In this document: positions 1 to 7,776 of the stretch, one piece after another
How positions within the stretch are numbered: the stretch's first letter is position 1
How the letters are laid out: every line of letters begins with the position of its first letter
DNA from: Actinomycetes bacterium
GTDB taxonomy: Bacteria > Actinomycetota > Actinomycetes > Actinomycetales > Dermabacteraceae
Assembly (NCBI GenBank): GCA_023389045.1
Contig: JAEWEZ010000063.1
Location: 1 to 12,797, forward strand
Length of the DNA stretch: 12,797 bases
Direction of reading: 5' to 3'
Made by a program: the position numbers and the translations under genes
Notes under the pieces: model-generated
What the model was told of the DNA's origin: nothing
Databases searched by the model: none
What the model saw: only the letters and a program-made list of their open reading frames with translations

Positions 1-164
1 GGCGTGAGCCCCGACGTTGATCGTGCGTGGGCGCGGTTCCGTGGGATATGTCCGACGGGACCGCGCCCGCTGCTGTGCGCGGGCTCGGGGCGGGGTAGTG
101 CTGGGGCAGGACGCTGCCGGGTAGGGCGGCGACTGCGCGGCGCCGCCCGCTGCCGCGTTCTAGC
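1..164. other. Intergenic or unassigned left edge
   Basis: No supportable gene is seen here. Open frames exist on both strands but have Arg/Gly/Cys-rich translations with no recognisable motif, as expected by chance in DNA this rich in G and C. The stretch next to the stop of the ABC pseudogene (about 125-155) contains an imperfect GC-rich inverted repeat that could fold as a hairpin, but it has mismatches and no T-run, so it is not called as a terminator. Confidence 0.5.
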
Positions 165-1511
165 TCAGCTGTGCTCCACCAGTGCGCGGTAGGCGGGGCA
201 GTGCTCCAGGAGGTGCTCATGGGAACCGTCACCCACTACGCGCCCCTGATCCATCACGATGATCCGCGGGGCCTGCAGCAGGGTCACCACGATGGTGCGG
301 CTGCCATCGTGCTGGCGCAGGGCCCGGGTAATAAGCGCTTCGTTCTCGCCGTCGAGAGCGCTTGTGGCCTCGTCGAGCACGAGCAGTCCGCAGCGCCGCA
401 CGAGGGCACGGGCGAGGGCGATGCGCTGTCGCTGCCCACCGGAGAGCAGGCTTCCGCTTCCGCCGACGGGGGAGTCGATGCCGAGGGGGAGTCGCGGAAG
501 AAACTCGGTGACGCGCGCATCGTCCATGGCTTTGGCGATCACAGTGTCATTCGAGCTGCTGGGCGTGCCCGCCCTGGCGGTTTCGTTGGCGCTACCAGGT
601 GCGTTAGCCCCGTCGATCCCGTCGGGCCCCTCGGTCGCGGTGGTTCCGTCGGCTGCCTCAGGCCCGGCGGCCCGGTCAGTCCCGTCGGCCCCGCTGGGAC
701 CAATGCGCCCATCGAACCCGTCGGCGCCCCGCAGCGCATCCCGCTGCGCCTCGGGGTAGCGGAAGGTGACCGCTTCGCACCGCAGCTCGGGAGGGCCCGA
801 CAGATCAACAGGCGTGGCGGTCGGACTACTGGTCACTGCGGGTTTCCGATCCAGTAGTGCGCGCACCGAGCGGGCGGCCTGCAAACCATAGAAACCCTCG
901 TGCCAATAGTTTTGGAGGTCCTGAAGAGGGCGGAAGCACTCCGCCGAGAGATAGAGAACGAGCACGACGGCCCCCGGGGCGAGGGAACCCTCCGCGGCAT
1001 GCCAGGCTGCGAGAACCGTGGCCCGCCGTGCCCATCATCATCGCCGCGCCAGTCACGATGTACGTGGTCAGCGAGACATTCATAGTGCGTGTGGTTGCCT
1101 CGTGCAGCCGGTCCGCATCGGTGGCCAGAGAGTTTTCGCGTCGCTCCACAGCGCCGAGCGTTGCGAGGGTGGGAAGGCCCGCCACCGCCCGGCCAGTGAT
1201 GCCCCCGGGCCCAGCGCAACGATGTGCTCAAGCAGCTCCAGGCGCAGGCGATCAACCACGCGGTGTCCGGTGCGGTGCGCGCTCAAATCACGCAGCCACA
1301 GCAGCCCGGCACGCAGCAGCAGGGTGAGGCCAGCACCGATCAAAGGGGTGAGCGGAGCGGCTGCTCCGGTCAGGATTCGTGTGGTGGCCTCGGCACGTTG
1401 TATCGCGGCAGCAATGGAAGCCACCCCCGCGCTCAGGGTAATGAGCGCGGTGATGATGAGTCCGGTGCGGGCTTGGCGCAGCAGTGGTGCCACTGCAGGG
1501 TCGGCAAGCAT
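165..1511 (-). pseudogene. Decayed ABC exporter half-transporter (membrane plus ATPase domains)
   Basis: An intact relative would be a fused permease/ATPase exporter of the MDR/CydCD-like type, in the cytoplasmic membrane. The membrane domain starts at ATG 1511; a stop lies ten codons upstream in frame. After LEHIVALGPG the similarity moves to a second frame (VAGLPTLATLG) and then returns to the first (TVLAAWHAAEG, then FRPLQDLQNYWHEGFYG). The first shift lies in a G run at 1202-1206 and the second in a G run at 1022-1024. Read without correction, the first frame stops at 1080. The ATPase part keeps FRYP, LSGGQ (432-446), Walker B LLVLDE and SALD. It lacks a Walker A lysine (GPSGADGTD at 675-701), has no Q-loop, and has lost about eight residues including the switch histidine (around 262-290). 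One or both shifts could be sequencing errors, but the missing catalytic residues are not explained that way. Substrate unknown. Confidence 0.8.
567..728 (-). repeat. Gly/Asp-rich low-complexity segment replacing the P-loop region
   Basis: In the frame of the ABC pseudogene this stretch reads as Gly-Asp, Gly-Pro and Ala-Gly rich text (for example ADGFDG, GPSGADGTD, EGPDGIDG). At DNA level it is built from irregular copies of a core close to CCGACGGG. It occupies the place where an ABC ATPase normally has the Walker A and Q-loop region, and the distance from FRYP to LSGGQ (about 111 residues) is only slightly short of normal. A neighbouring minus-strand frame also reads as collagen-like GPTG text, a by-product of the base composition. 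Confidence 0.6.
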
Positions 1512-1526
1512 GCCCGCGAGTCGAGG

Positions 1527-1541
1527 TGAGAACCGTTCTCA
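1527..1541. promoter_or_regulatory. Perfect 7-1-7 palindrome, candidate Fur/Zur-family operator
   Basis: The sequence TGAGAACCGTTCTCA is a perfect inverted repeat of two 7-base arms around one central base. It lies 15 bases upstream of the ABC start and about 80 bases upstream of sbcD, in the divergent gap. The 7-1-7 layout with TGA and TCA ends is the layout of Fur, Zur and related boxes (for example TGATAAT-n-ATTATCA), and five of seven positions per arm match that form. It does not fit the actinobacterial LexA box, in which GAAC and GTTC are four bases apart. Its function is inferred only. Confidence 0.4.
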
Positions 1542-1604
1542 GCGCAGTGGGTGTGGAGAGGTGTGTCTGGGGAGGACACGTTTCCTGGGAATTGCTTGTT
1601 TGTC

Positions 1605-1613
1605 AGAGGGGGG
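1605..1613 (+). promoter_or_regulatory. Ribosome binding site that decides the sbcD start
   Basis: The purine run AGAGGGGGG ends 7 bases before GTG 1621 and 16 bases before ATG 1630. The spacing favours the GTG, giving a protein that begins VDAMRILHTSD rather than MRILHTSD. Confidence 0.55.
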
Positions 1614-1620
1614 TCCTAGC

Positions 1621-2838
1621 GTGGATGCCATGAGAATCCTGCACACCTCGGATTGGCACCTCGGGCGCACCCTGCATGGGTATGACCTGCATGAACACCA
1701 TGAGGCCTTTCATCGTGAACTGCTTTCCACCGTCATCGAACAGAAGGTCGATGTGGTGGTCGTGCCCGGCGATGTCTACGACCGTGCGGTGCCACCGGTG
1801 CAGTCCGTGCGGTTGCTGTCCCGGATTTTGGCTCAGCTCGCCGACCACGCCACCGTGGTTCTCACCTCGGGGAATCACGATTCGCCCGATCGCCTGGGCT
1901 TCGGCAAGGAGGTCATGCGCTCCGGCGTGCACATCCTGACCGACCTCCCCGGAATCGAGCACCCCGTGGTGGTTCCCGATGAGCATGGCGAAGTCTTGTT
2001 CTTTGGCCTGCCCTATCTTGAGCCCGACCTCGTGCGTGATTGCCTGGGGCAGGAAGGCGAAGAGCGTCTGGAGCGCAGCCATGAGGCGGTGATGGGCGCT
2101 GCGATGGACAGGGTGCGCAGCACACTTGCCGCTCACCGGGCGGGTGCAGAAGGCGCAGGTTCAGGTGCGTCGATCCGTGCGGTGGCCCTGGCGCACGCCT
2201 TCATCAGCGGTGGTGAAGCCTCGGATTCCGAGCGCAATATCAGCGTGGGCGGTGTGGAGACCGTACCCGGCAGTGTTTTTGACGGGATCGATTACGTTGC
2301 CCTCGGGCATCTGCACGGCTGCCAGAATCTCAGTTCTCTGCTCACGGGGCACGAGGGGCGCTCGCGTGCTATGTGGTACTCGGGTTCACCGCTTCCCTAT
2401 TCGCTCTCGGAAAAGAACCACCGCAAGTGCATGCTGCTCGTGGACCTCGGGGCCGACGGGGTCACCGCCGTGGAGCGCATTCCCATCACGCAGCCGCGGC
2501 GCATTGTGGAGCTGCGCGGGAGCCTGCAGGAACTCCTCGATCAGGCTCCGGAGCACGCAGAGCAATGGCTGTACGCACGGGTCACGGATCCGCAGCGTCC
2601 AGCGCAGATGCAGGCCACACTCCGCGCGGCCTATCCGCATCTGCTGGCGGCACTGCATGAACCCGAGGGGCGTGAGGCACTGTCGGTCGTGCCCGATGTG
2701 CGCGCCCTCCAAGACCCCATGCAGGTGATGGAGGAGTTTGTTCACCACGTGACCGGGCACGCCGTGAGTGATTCCGAACGTGAAGTGCTGGAGGCGGCAT
2801 GGCGCCAGGTGCGCGCTGAGAGTCAGGAGGCGTCGTGA
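1621..2838 (+). CDS. sbcD: Exonuclease SbcD (Mre11-type metallophosphoesterase)
   Basis: This is the nuclease subunit of the SbcCD complex, which cuts hairpins and blocked or double-strand DNA ends in the cytoplasm with Mn2+-dependent activity. All calcineurin-like metal motifs are present: DWH (D11, H13), GDVYD (D51), GNHD (N85-H86-D87), HAF (H192) and GHLH (H230, H232). The remaining C-terminal part matches the SbcD capping and SbcC-binding region. The length, 405 residues, is normal for the family. GTG 1621 is chosen because of its ribosome-site spacing; ATG 1630, which starts at the family's usual MRILHTSDWH, is the alternative and changes only three residues. The TGA stop overlaps the GTG of sbcC, so the two are translationally coupled in one operon. 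No promoter with a clear -10/-35 pair was seen upstream. Confidence 0.96.
   Translation: MDAMRILHTSDWHLGRTLHGYDLHEHHEAFHRELLSTVIEQKVDVVVVPGDVYDRAVPPVQSVRLLSRILAQLADHATVVLTSGNHDSPDRLGFGKEVMRSGVHILTDLPGIEHPVVVPDEHGEVLFFGLPYLEPDLVRDCLGQEGEERLERSHEAVMGAAMDRVRSTLAAHRAGAEGAGSGASIRAVALAHAFISGGEASDSERNISVGGVETVPGSVFDGIDYVALGHLHGCQNLSSLLTGHEGRSRAMWYSGSPLPYSLSEKNHRKCMLLVDLGADGVTAVERIPITQPRRIVELRGSLQELLDQAPEHAEQWLYARVTDPQRPAQMQATLRAAYPHLLAALHEPEGREALSVVPDVRALQDPMQVMEEFVHHVTGHAVSDSEREVLEAAWRQVRAESQEAS
2825..2830 (+). promoter_or_regulatory. Ribosome binding site of sbcC inside the sbcD end
   Basis: AGGAGG lies within the last codons of sbcD, 4 bases before the GTG of sbcC. The GTG shares bases with the sbcD stop (GTGA), a typical translational-coupling layout that keeps subunit amounts linked. 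Confidence 0.8.
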
Positions 2839-5800
2839 AACTGCATTACCTAAAACTCAAAGGCATCGGTCCCTTCCGTGATGAGGTGACCATCGACTTC
2901 GCTTCCCTGGGTGCAGCAGGCACCTTCCTGCTGGAAGGTCCCACCGGATCCGGGAAATCGACGGTCCTTGATGCCATTGTCTTCGCGCTCTACGGGAATG
3001 TGGCGGGGGAGGAGGCAAGCACGGAACGTATCCGCTCCCACTTCTCAGACCCGAATGAGCCGAGCGTGGTGGACCTGATCGTGGAGACGCCCTCGGGGAT
3101 CTTCCGGGTGGAACGTCGCCCGCAGTTTGAGCGATTCAAGCGACGGGGCACCGGCACCACCACGGAACACGCCAAGGCACTGCTGTGGAAACTTAGCCCC
3201 GAGGTCCTGGACGACATGATCGCCGGTCGCGCCCCCGGTGGCGCGGGAGCCGATCCTCTCTCCAGCCGCATTCCCGAGGTGACCAGCATCCTCACGAACG
3301 CGATCGGTTTGACCCGGGAGCAGTTCACCCAGACGGTTCTGTTGCCGCAGGGTGAGTTCCAGCGTTTCCTGCGCGCCAAAACCACTGAACGCCAGGCTGT
3401 GCTGACCCGGGTGTTCGGCACGGGGATCTTCGAACAGGTCGAGAAAGAATTGGACGAGCAGGCTAAGAGTGCGAATAAACGTATTCAGCGGGTGCGCGAT
3501 GAGCTGCGTTCGGCAGTGGATCACCTGGTCACCGCCTCGGGGCATGAGGCTGCGCCGGAGCTGGAGAGCGCGGGGTCGGAAGATGCCGGGTCGGAAGGTG
3601 TCGGGTCGGAAGGTATTGGGGCGGAATGCGCCGGACTGGTGGCTGCGGCGGAGGGCCGTGCCGAGGACGGCAGCGCCGTCGAGGTGGAGGGGGCCGAGAC
3701 AGATGCCGCGCCGCTTCTGCGGCAGCCCACCCTGCAGGAGCGTGCTCAGGCGCTGGAGGGTGAGGCTCTACGTGGCGATGCTGCCGTCATTGTGAAGGCC
3801 GTGGAACAGGACGCGCGCGAGGCGAAGACCCAGGCCGAGCAGCAGCGTGCACGGGAAGATGCTGCGCGCAAGCACCTCACCACCTGCGAACAACGCATCG
3901 CACAGATCCAACGACGGCGTGACCTCGATGCCCTCAAGGAACAGCTCACACAGGAGACCCCGGTGCGTGAGCAGCAGCGTGCTCGGCTCATCCGGCATCG
4001 CGCTCTGCTGGGAGTGTGCGATGCCCTGAACCGGCGAGACGGTGCCGTCGCTCAGCAGGAGCGAATGCGCGAGGCGTTGGCAACGCTGCGGGACACGGTC
4101 GCCGGTTCCTATGGAGACCTGGCGGTGATGCTCGATCAGAACGAGCCGCTCACGGCGTTAGCGCAGGTCGTCACCCAGGAAACACAGAACGCGGCGGTGC
4201 TCGACAGCCTGGTCGCTCTTGAAGCGGGGCTTGCAGAGCGTGTCCGTCAGCTCGGGGCTTTGGATGACGCCTGCACGCAGGCGCAGTCGGGGCTCCAGGC
4301 TCTCGATGAACAGATTGAGGCCCGCCCCCAGGGACGCCAGAACCTCCATACCCAGTGGCAGGAAGCACGGGCCGCCGCTGAGAAGGCACCGCAGGCGCGC
4401 CAGGAGGAAAAGACTGCGCACGAGCGGCACGAGGCGGCCAAGAATGCTCAGAACCTTGCCGTGGCTCTGCGCAAGGAAGAGCAGGCCCTGCGAGAGGCGA
4501 AGGAAAAGGCCGAACAGGCGATCAATGCCGAACGGGAACTGCGCCGCCGTCGCGTGCAGTTCCTCGCTGCCGACCTTGCCGATAAGCTGACCGAGGGCGA
4601 GCCCTGCGCTGTCTGTGGCAGTCGGGAGCATCCGGCCCCGGCCACTGCCGGGGAGGACCGCATCCGCGATGAGCAGGTCGATGCCGCAGAGGCCGAGCGT
4701 GTGAGGGCGGAAAAGGCGGTGGCTGAAGCTTCGGCTGCGCATACCCGCGCCGCCGAACGGCATGCCAATGCGGTGAAGGAGGCCGAGGGGCACAGCGTCG
4801 AGCAGGCCCAGGACGTGTTGCAGAAGGCGCAGGAACACCGCAAGAAGCTCGACGAAGAGGGCCGACGGGCCACTCGCCTCGAAGCCGATATCCAACAGTT
4901 CGACCAGGCCACCGAGACGCTGAAAGACAACAGGTCGGCGCAGGCCGAGAAACTGAGCCGCCTCACTACTCAGAGAACAGAGCGTCGAGAGCAGCTAGAT
5001 AAAGACCGGCGTGCACTCCAGGAAGCGCGAGGTGAGACGGCGAGTGTCGCCGAGCGTCGGCGCAGCCATGAACAGCGCGGAAAAGCCGCGTCTGACCTGC
5101 ACGCGGCCCAAGATCGGCTCGAGCGGGCCACCCAGGCGGTGACGGAACGCGAAGACGAGGTGGCGCAAGCACGGGAGAAGGCCGCCGCGGCCCTCCCGCC
5201 GGCAGATCAGGAACTGCTCAGCCAGGACGAAGCGATCCGCGGCGCGATCCTTGGCCAGGCGGTTCTCCACGAGATCGAAAAAGACCTCGAACAGCACCGG
5301 ATCAACCAATCCCGTCTCGAGGACGGCATGAAGGAAGAAGGGATCGAGCAGACCGTTGGCACTGCCGAAGCGCAGGCCGCAGCCCAGCGTGCGAGGGACA
5401 CCGCCGCGGCTGCGCTCCAGGAATGCATCCGGCGGACGAGTGAAGCCCAGTCGCGAGCAGGCGATGCCGCTGCGGTCTACCGTCGCACCACGGAGGCCGT
5501 GAGGCAGCTGGAGAACACCCTCGTCACCGTGGAACGCGCAACCGCTGAGGCCGCGCCGCTCCTGCGCATGGCAGAGCTTGCCACCGGCCGCACCGGGGAC
5601 AACCTGAAACTCTCCACCTTCGTGCTGATGCGACGCTTCGAGGATGTGGTGGCCGCCGCCAATGCGCGCCTGCTGCGGATCGGCAACGGCAACCTGGAAC
5701 TGCAGCGGGGCCAAGGGCGCGGAGGCAACTCCAAAACCGGCCTGGACCTCACCGTGATCGACCGCCGCACAGACCATGCCCGTCTGCCCGACACCCTCTC

Positions 5801-6089
5801 CGGCGGAGAAACCTTCTACGTCTCCTTCGCCCTCGCCCTGGGGCTCTCGGACGTGGTCAGTAGCGAAGCCGGGGGAGTGGTGCTCGAAACCCTCTTCATT
5901 GACGAAGGTTTCGGCAGCCTCGATCTGGAACGACTCGACGCCGTCATCCAGGAAATCCAGGAGATCGCCGAGGGTGGGCGGAGCGTTGGCATCGTGAGCC
6001 ACGTGGCCGAGCTGAAAACTCGCATCCCCAACAAGATCAGCGTGCGGCGCCAAGCCGATGCCACCTCGACCCTGAGCGTGACCGCGTAG
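2835..6089 (+). CDS. sbcC: Exonuclease SbcC (Rad50-type SMC-like ATPase)
   Basis: This is the ATPase and long-arm subunit of SbcCD, which gates the SbcD nuclease on DNA ends. The 1084-residue protein has the full Rad50 layout. An N-terminal head carries Walker A GPTGSGKST (residues 35-43) and the Q-loop region LLPQGEF. Long Glu/Arg/Ala-rich coiled coils flank a zinc hook CAVC (C591, C594). The C-terminal head carries signature LSGGETF (around 988-994), Walker B LFIDEGFGSLD (D1023, E1024) and a switch histidine in IVSHVAEL. The GTG start gives MKLHYLKLKGIGPF, the usual family beginning, and overlaps the sbcD stop. Residues about 238-292 hold an Ala/Gly/Glu-rich low-complexity segment with a pentapeptide repeat that breaks the first coil. 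All catalytic motifs are intact, so the protein should be active. Confidence 0.96.
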   Translation: MKLHYLKLKGIGPFRDEVTIDFASLGAAGTFLLEGPTGSGKSTVLDAIVFALYGNVAGEEASTERIRSHFSDPNEPSVVDLIVETPSGIFRVERRPQFERFKRRGTGTTTEHAKALLWKLSPEVLDDMIAGRAPGGAGADPLSSRIPEVTSILTNAIGLTREQFTQTVLLPQGEFQRFLRAKTTERQAVLTRVFGTGIFEQVEKELDEQAKSANKRIQRVRDELRSAVDHLVTASGHEAAPELESAGSEDAGSEGVGSEGIGAECAGLVAAAEGRAEDGSAVEVEGAETDAAPLLRQPTLQERAQALEGEALRGDAAVIVKAVEQDAREAKTQAEQQRAREDAARKHLTTCEQRIAQIQRRRDLDALKEQLTQETPVREQQRARLIRHRALLGVCDALNRRDGAVAQQERMREALATLRDTVAGSYGDLAVMLDQNEPLTALAQVVTQETQNAAVLDSLVALEAGLAERVRQLGALDDACTQAQSGLQALDEQIEARPQGRQNLHTQWQEARAAAEKAPQARQEEKTAHERHEAAKNAQNLAVALRKEEQALREAKEKAEQAINAERELRRRRVQFLAADLADKLTEGEPCAVCGSREHPAPATAGEDRIRDEQVDAAEAERVRAEKAVAEASAAHTRAAERHANAVKEAEGHSVEQAQDVLQKAQEHRKKLDEEGRRATRLEADIQQFDQATETLKDNRSAQAEKLSRLTTQRTERREQLDKDRRALQEARGETASVAERRRSHEQRGKAASDLHAAQDRLERATQAVTEREDEVAQAREKAAAALPPADQELLSQDEAIRGAILGQAVLHEIEKDLEQHRINQSRLEDGMKEEGIEQTVGTAEAQAAAQRARDTAAAALQECIRRTSEAQSRAGDAAAVYRRTTEAVRQLENTLVTVERATAEAAPLLRMAELATGRTGDNLKLSTFVLMRRFEDVVAAANARLLRIGNGNLELQRGQGRGGNSKTGLDLTVIDRRTDHARLPDTLSGGETFYVSFALALGLSDVVSSEAGGVVLETLFIDEGFGSLDLERLDAVIQEIQEIAEGGRSVGIVSHVAELKTRIPNKISVRRQADATSTLSVTA
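3570..3629 (+). repeat. Four tandem 15-bp units inside sbcC
   Basis: Units at 3570-3584, 3585-3599, 3600-3614 and 3615-3629 follow the pattern GCC-GGG-TCG-GAA-GGT, the last one more diverged. They encode AGSED, AGSEG, VGSEG and IGAEC (residues 246-265). The unit length keeps the reading frame, so copy-number change would lengthen or shorten a flexible linker without breaking the gene. Confidence 0.85.
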
Positions 6090-6112
6090 AGCCGGGGGAG
6101 TGGAGAGCGGGC

Positions 6113-6151
6113 GGCGCCCGGCTGGGCTGCGAGAGACGCAAGCCGGGCGCC
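6113..6151 (+). terminator. Hairpin terminator after sbcC
   Basis: Arms ggcgcccggct (6113-6123) and agccgggcgcc (6141-6151) pair perfectly over 11 bp. Inside them, TGCG (6128-6131) and CGCA (6137-6140) add four more pairs around a 5-base loop, with a 4-base bulge. It starts 24 bases after the sbcC stop. There is no T-run, which is common for actinobacterial terminators, so it could act as a factor-assisted terminator or as mRNA end protection. Confidence 0.6.
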
Positions 6152-6284
6152 CCTGCACAAGGATCATGCGCTCCCGTGCACGTGGCCACGGTCACACCGG
6201 TGAAAGAGTGAGGCACCCGTCGGGAGGTCGGCACCGTCGCCATACCCCGTCGGCACACGACCACGTCGAGACAAGTGAGGATCA
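6152..6284 (+). promoter_or_regulatory. Leader and presumed promoter region of the aldehyde dehydrogenase gene
   Basis: Overlapping short palindromes cluster at 6175-6190: CGTGCACG, CACGTG and the perfect 10-mer CGTGGCCACG (6181-6190). Further down, the core CCGTCGG recurs 30 bases apart (around 6217 and 6247). No convincing -10/-35 pair is visible. A ribosome site GTGAGGA (6275-6281) lies just before the ATG. These are plausible regulator targets, but none is matched to a known protein. Confidence 0.35.
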
Positions 6285-7688
6285 ATGGAGACCTACGAGT
6301 CCCTTCTGCAGGCCGTCAGCACCCCCGGCGGCGCCGAGGTCATCGACCCCGCCACCGGTGAAGTGATCGGCGCCGTCGCCCAGCACACCGAGGACGACCT
6401 CGAAAAAGCCATCGAGACCGCGCGCGCCGCCCAGAAAGAATGGGCAGCCCGCACCGATGAGGAGCGCTGCGCCGCCCTGCTGGCCGCCGCCGACGAGGTG
6501 GAAGCCAGCGTGGAAGCCCTTGCCCAGATCATCATGCGTGAGCAGGGCAAGCCGCTCTCCGGCCCCGGCGCACGCTTCGAAGCCGGTGCCGTGGCGGCCT
6601 GGCTGCGCGCCACCTGCGCGGTGGAACTCGAAGCCCAGACCGTGGTGGACGACGGCCAGGTCAACGCCACCCTCGAGTACCGCCCGATCGGGCTCGTCGG
6701 CGCCATCGGCCCGTGGAACTGGCCCGCCATGATCGCCACCTGGCAGTTCGCCCCCGCCCTGCGGATGGGCAACGCCGTGGTCATGAAGCCCGCCTCCGAC
6801 ACCCCGCTGTCGGTGCTGGCCACCGCCTACCTGGTCAATAAGCATCTGCCGGAAGGCCTGTTCATCGTGCTGACCGGCCGCGGCGGCCTCGGCGCCGCGA
6901 TCTCCAAGCACCCCGCCTTCGGGAAGATCACCTTCACCGGCTCCACCCCCACCGGCAAGACCATCGCCAAGGAAGCCGCGGCGAACCTCGCCCGCTGCAC
7001 CCTCGAGCTCGGCGGCAACGACGCCGGCATCGTCCTGCCCGACGTGGACCCGGCCGCCATCGCCGAAGGCCTCTTCTGGGGCGCCTTCATCAACACCGGC
7101 CAGACCTGCGCCGCGCTCAAGCGCCTCTACGTGCACGAGGACGTGTACGACCAGGTCGTGGAGGCCCTCGTGGACGTTGCCCGCAAGATGCCGATGGGTC
7201 CCGGCTCCGACGAGTCCAATGTGCTCGGCCCCCTCACCAACAAGAACCAGTTCGACATCGTTGACGAGCTGGTCGAGGACGCCAAGAAGAACGGTGGGCG
7301 CGTGCTGCTCGGCGGCGAGCCTGACCGTGACGCCCCCGGCTTCTTCTACCCGACCACCATCATCGATGGGCTCAGCGACGATGCCCGTCTCGTGGCGGAG
7401 GAACAGTTTGGGCCGGCCCTGCCGATCCTGAAGTTCTCCGACATCGACGAGGTCATTGAGCGCGCCAACGCCGTTGAGGTGGGTCTCGGCGCGAGCGTCT
7501 GGTCCTCGGATAAGGAGGCCGCGAAGAAGGTTGCCTCGCGTCTTGAAGCCGGCAGCGTGTGGATCAACTCCCACGGCACCCTGCACCCGATGGCGCCCTT
7601 CGGTGGCATCAAGGAATCCGGGTACGGCCTCGAGTTCGGCGCGGAGGGCCTCAAGGCCTTCGGTTTGCCGCAGGTGATTCACTCCTGA
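6285..7688 (+). CDS. NAD(P)-dependent aldehyde dehydrogenase
   Basis: It oxidises an aldehyde to the carboxylic acid with NAD+ or NADP+, as a soluble cytoplasmic enzyme. The 467 residues carry the full superfamily set: GPWNWP with the oxyanion Asn (N145), the coenzyme loop FTGSTPTGK, LELGGN with the general-base Glu (E241), NTGQTC with the catalytic Cys (C275), EEQFGPALPI, and the C-terminal PFGGIKESGYG. The ATG start has a GAGGA-like ribosome site four to five bases upstream and fits the family length. The gene points towards the amine oxidase/permease operon and ends in its own terminator. From this setting I infer that it removes the aldehyde made by the amine oxidase, the role FeaB plays beside TynA in Escherichia coli. 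The exact substrate (for example phenylacetaldehyde or an aminoaldehyde) cannot be read from the sequence. Confidence 0.93.
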   Translation: METYESLLQAVSTPGGAEVIDPATGEVIGAVAQHTEDDLEKAIETARAAQKEWAARTDEERCAALLAAADEVEASVEALAQIIMREQGKPLSGPGARFEAGAVAAWLRATCAVELEAQTVVDDGQVNATLEYRPIGLVGAIGPWNWPAMIATWQFAPALRMGNAVVMKPASDTPLSVLATAYLVNKHLPEGLFIVLTGRGGLGAAISKHPAFGKITFTGSTPTGKTIAKEAAANLARCTLELGGNDAGIVLPDVDPAAIAEGLFWGAFINTGQTCAALKRLYVHEDVYDQVVEALVDVARKMPMGPGSDESNVLGPLTNKNQFDIVDELVEDAKKNGGRVLLGGEPDRDAPGFFYPTTIIDGLSDDARLVAEEQFGPALPILKFSDIDEVIERANAVEVGLGASVWSSDKEAAKKVASRLEAGSVWINSHGTLHPMAPFGGIKESGYGLEFGAEGLKAFGLPQVIHS

Positions 7689-7702
7689 TCTGACCATGAC
7701 GG

Positions 7703-7736
7703 CAGCGCCGCTCGCACAAGAGTGCGGGCGGCGCTG
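7703..7736 (+). terminator. Terminator of the aldehyde dehydrogenase gene
   Basis: Arms cagcgccgctcgcac (7703-7717) and gtgcgggcggcgctg (7722-7736) form 15 pairs with one G-T wobble around the 4-base loop AAGA. The stem is followed by TTGTGTGT. It lies 15 bases after the dehydrogenase stop. This is the strongest hairpin noticed in the window. Confidence 0.8.
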
Positions 7737-7776
7737 TTGTGTGTGGGGGTGGTTTTGGAGGGGCGGCGCTGTTGTG
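7726..7776 (+). repeat. 16-bp direct repeat pair in the convergent gap
   Basis: GGGCGGCGCTGTTGTG occurs exactly at 7726-7741 and 7761-7776, 35 bases apart. The first copy includes the descending arm of the dehydrogenase terminator and its T-rich tail, so the second copy looks like a duplicated terminator half without its partner arm. Confidence 0.7.

Noticed and set aside
539..808. Collagen-like GPTG frame on the minus strand as a separate gene
   Set aside because: It lies in another frame of the same low-complexity DNA inside the ABC pseudogene, with no ribosome site, and begins and ends in unrelated text.
1527..1541. The palindrome before sbcD as a LexA (SOS) box
   Set aside because: Actinobacterial LexA boxes have four bases between GAAC and GTTC; here there is one, so the Fur-type 7-1-7 form fits better.
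1018..1620. Extension of the sbcD frame about 200 codons upstream
   Set aside because: The extra residues are Arg/Ser/Ala-rich and antisense to the ABC pseudogene. The SbcD family begins at MRILHTSDWH, and the ribosome site points to 1621.
4995..6167. A 390-codon minus-strand frame over the end of sbcC
   Set aside because: It is an antisense shadow of the SbcC C-terminal head; no motif or start signal supports it.
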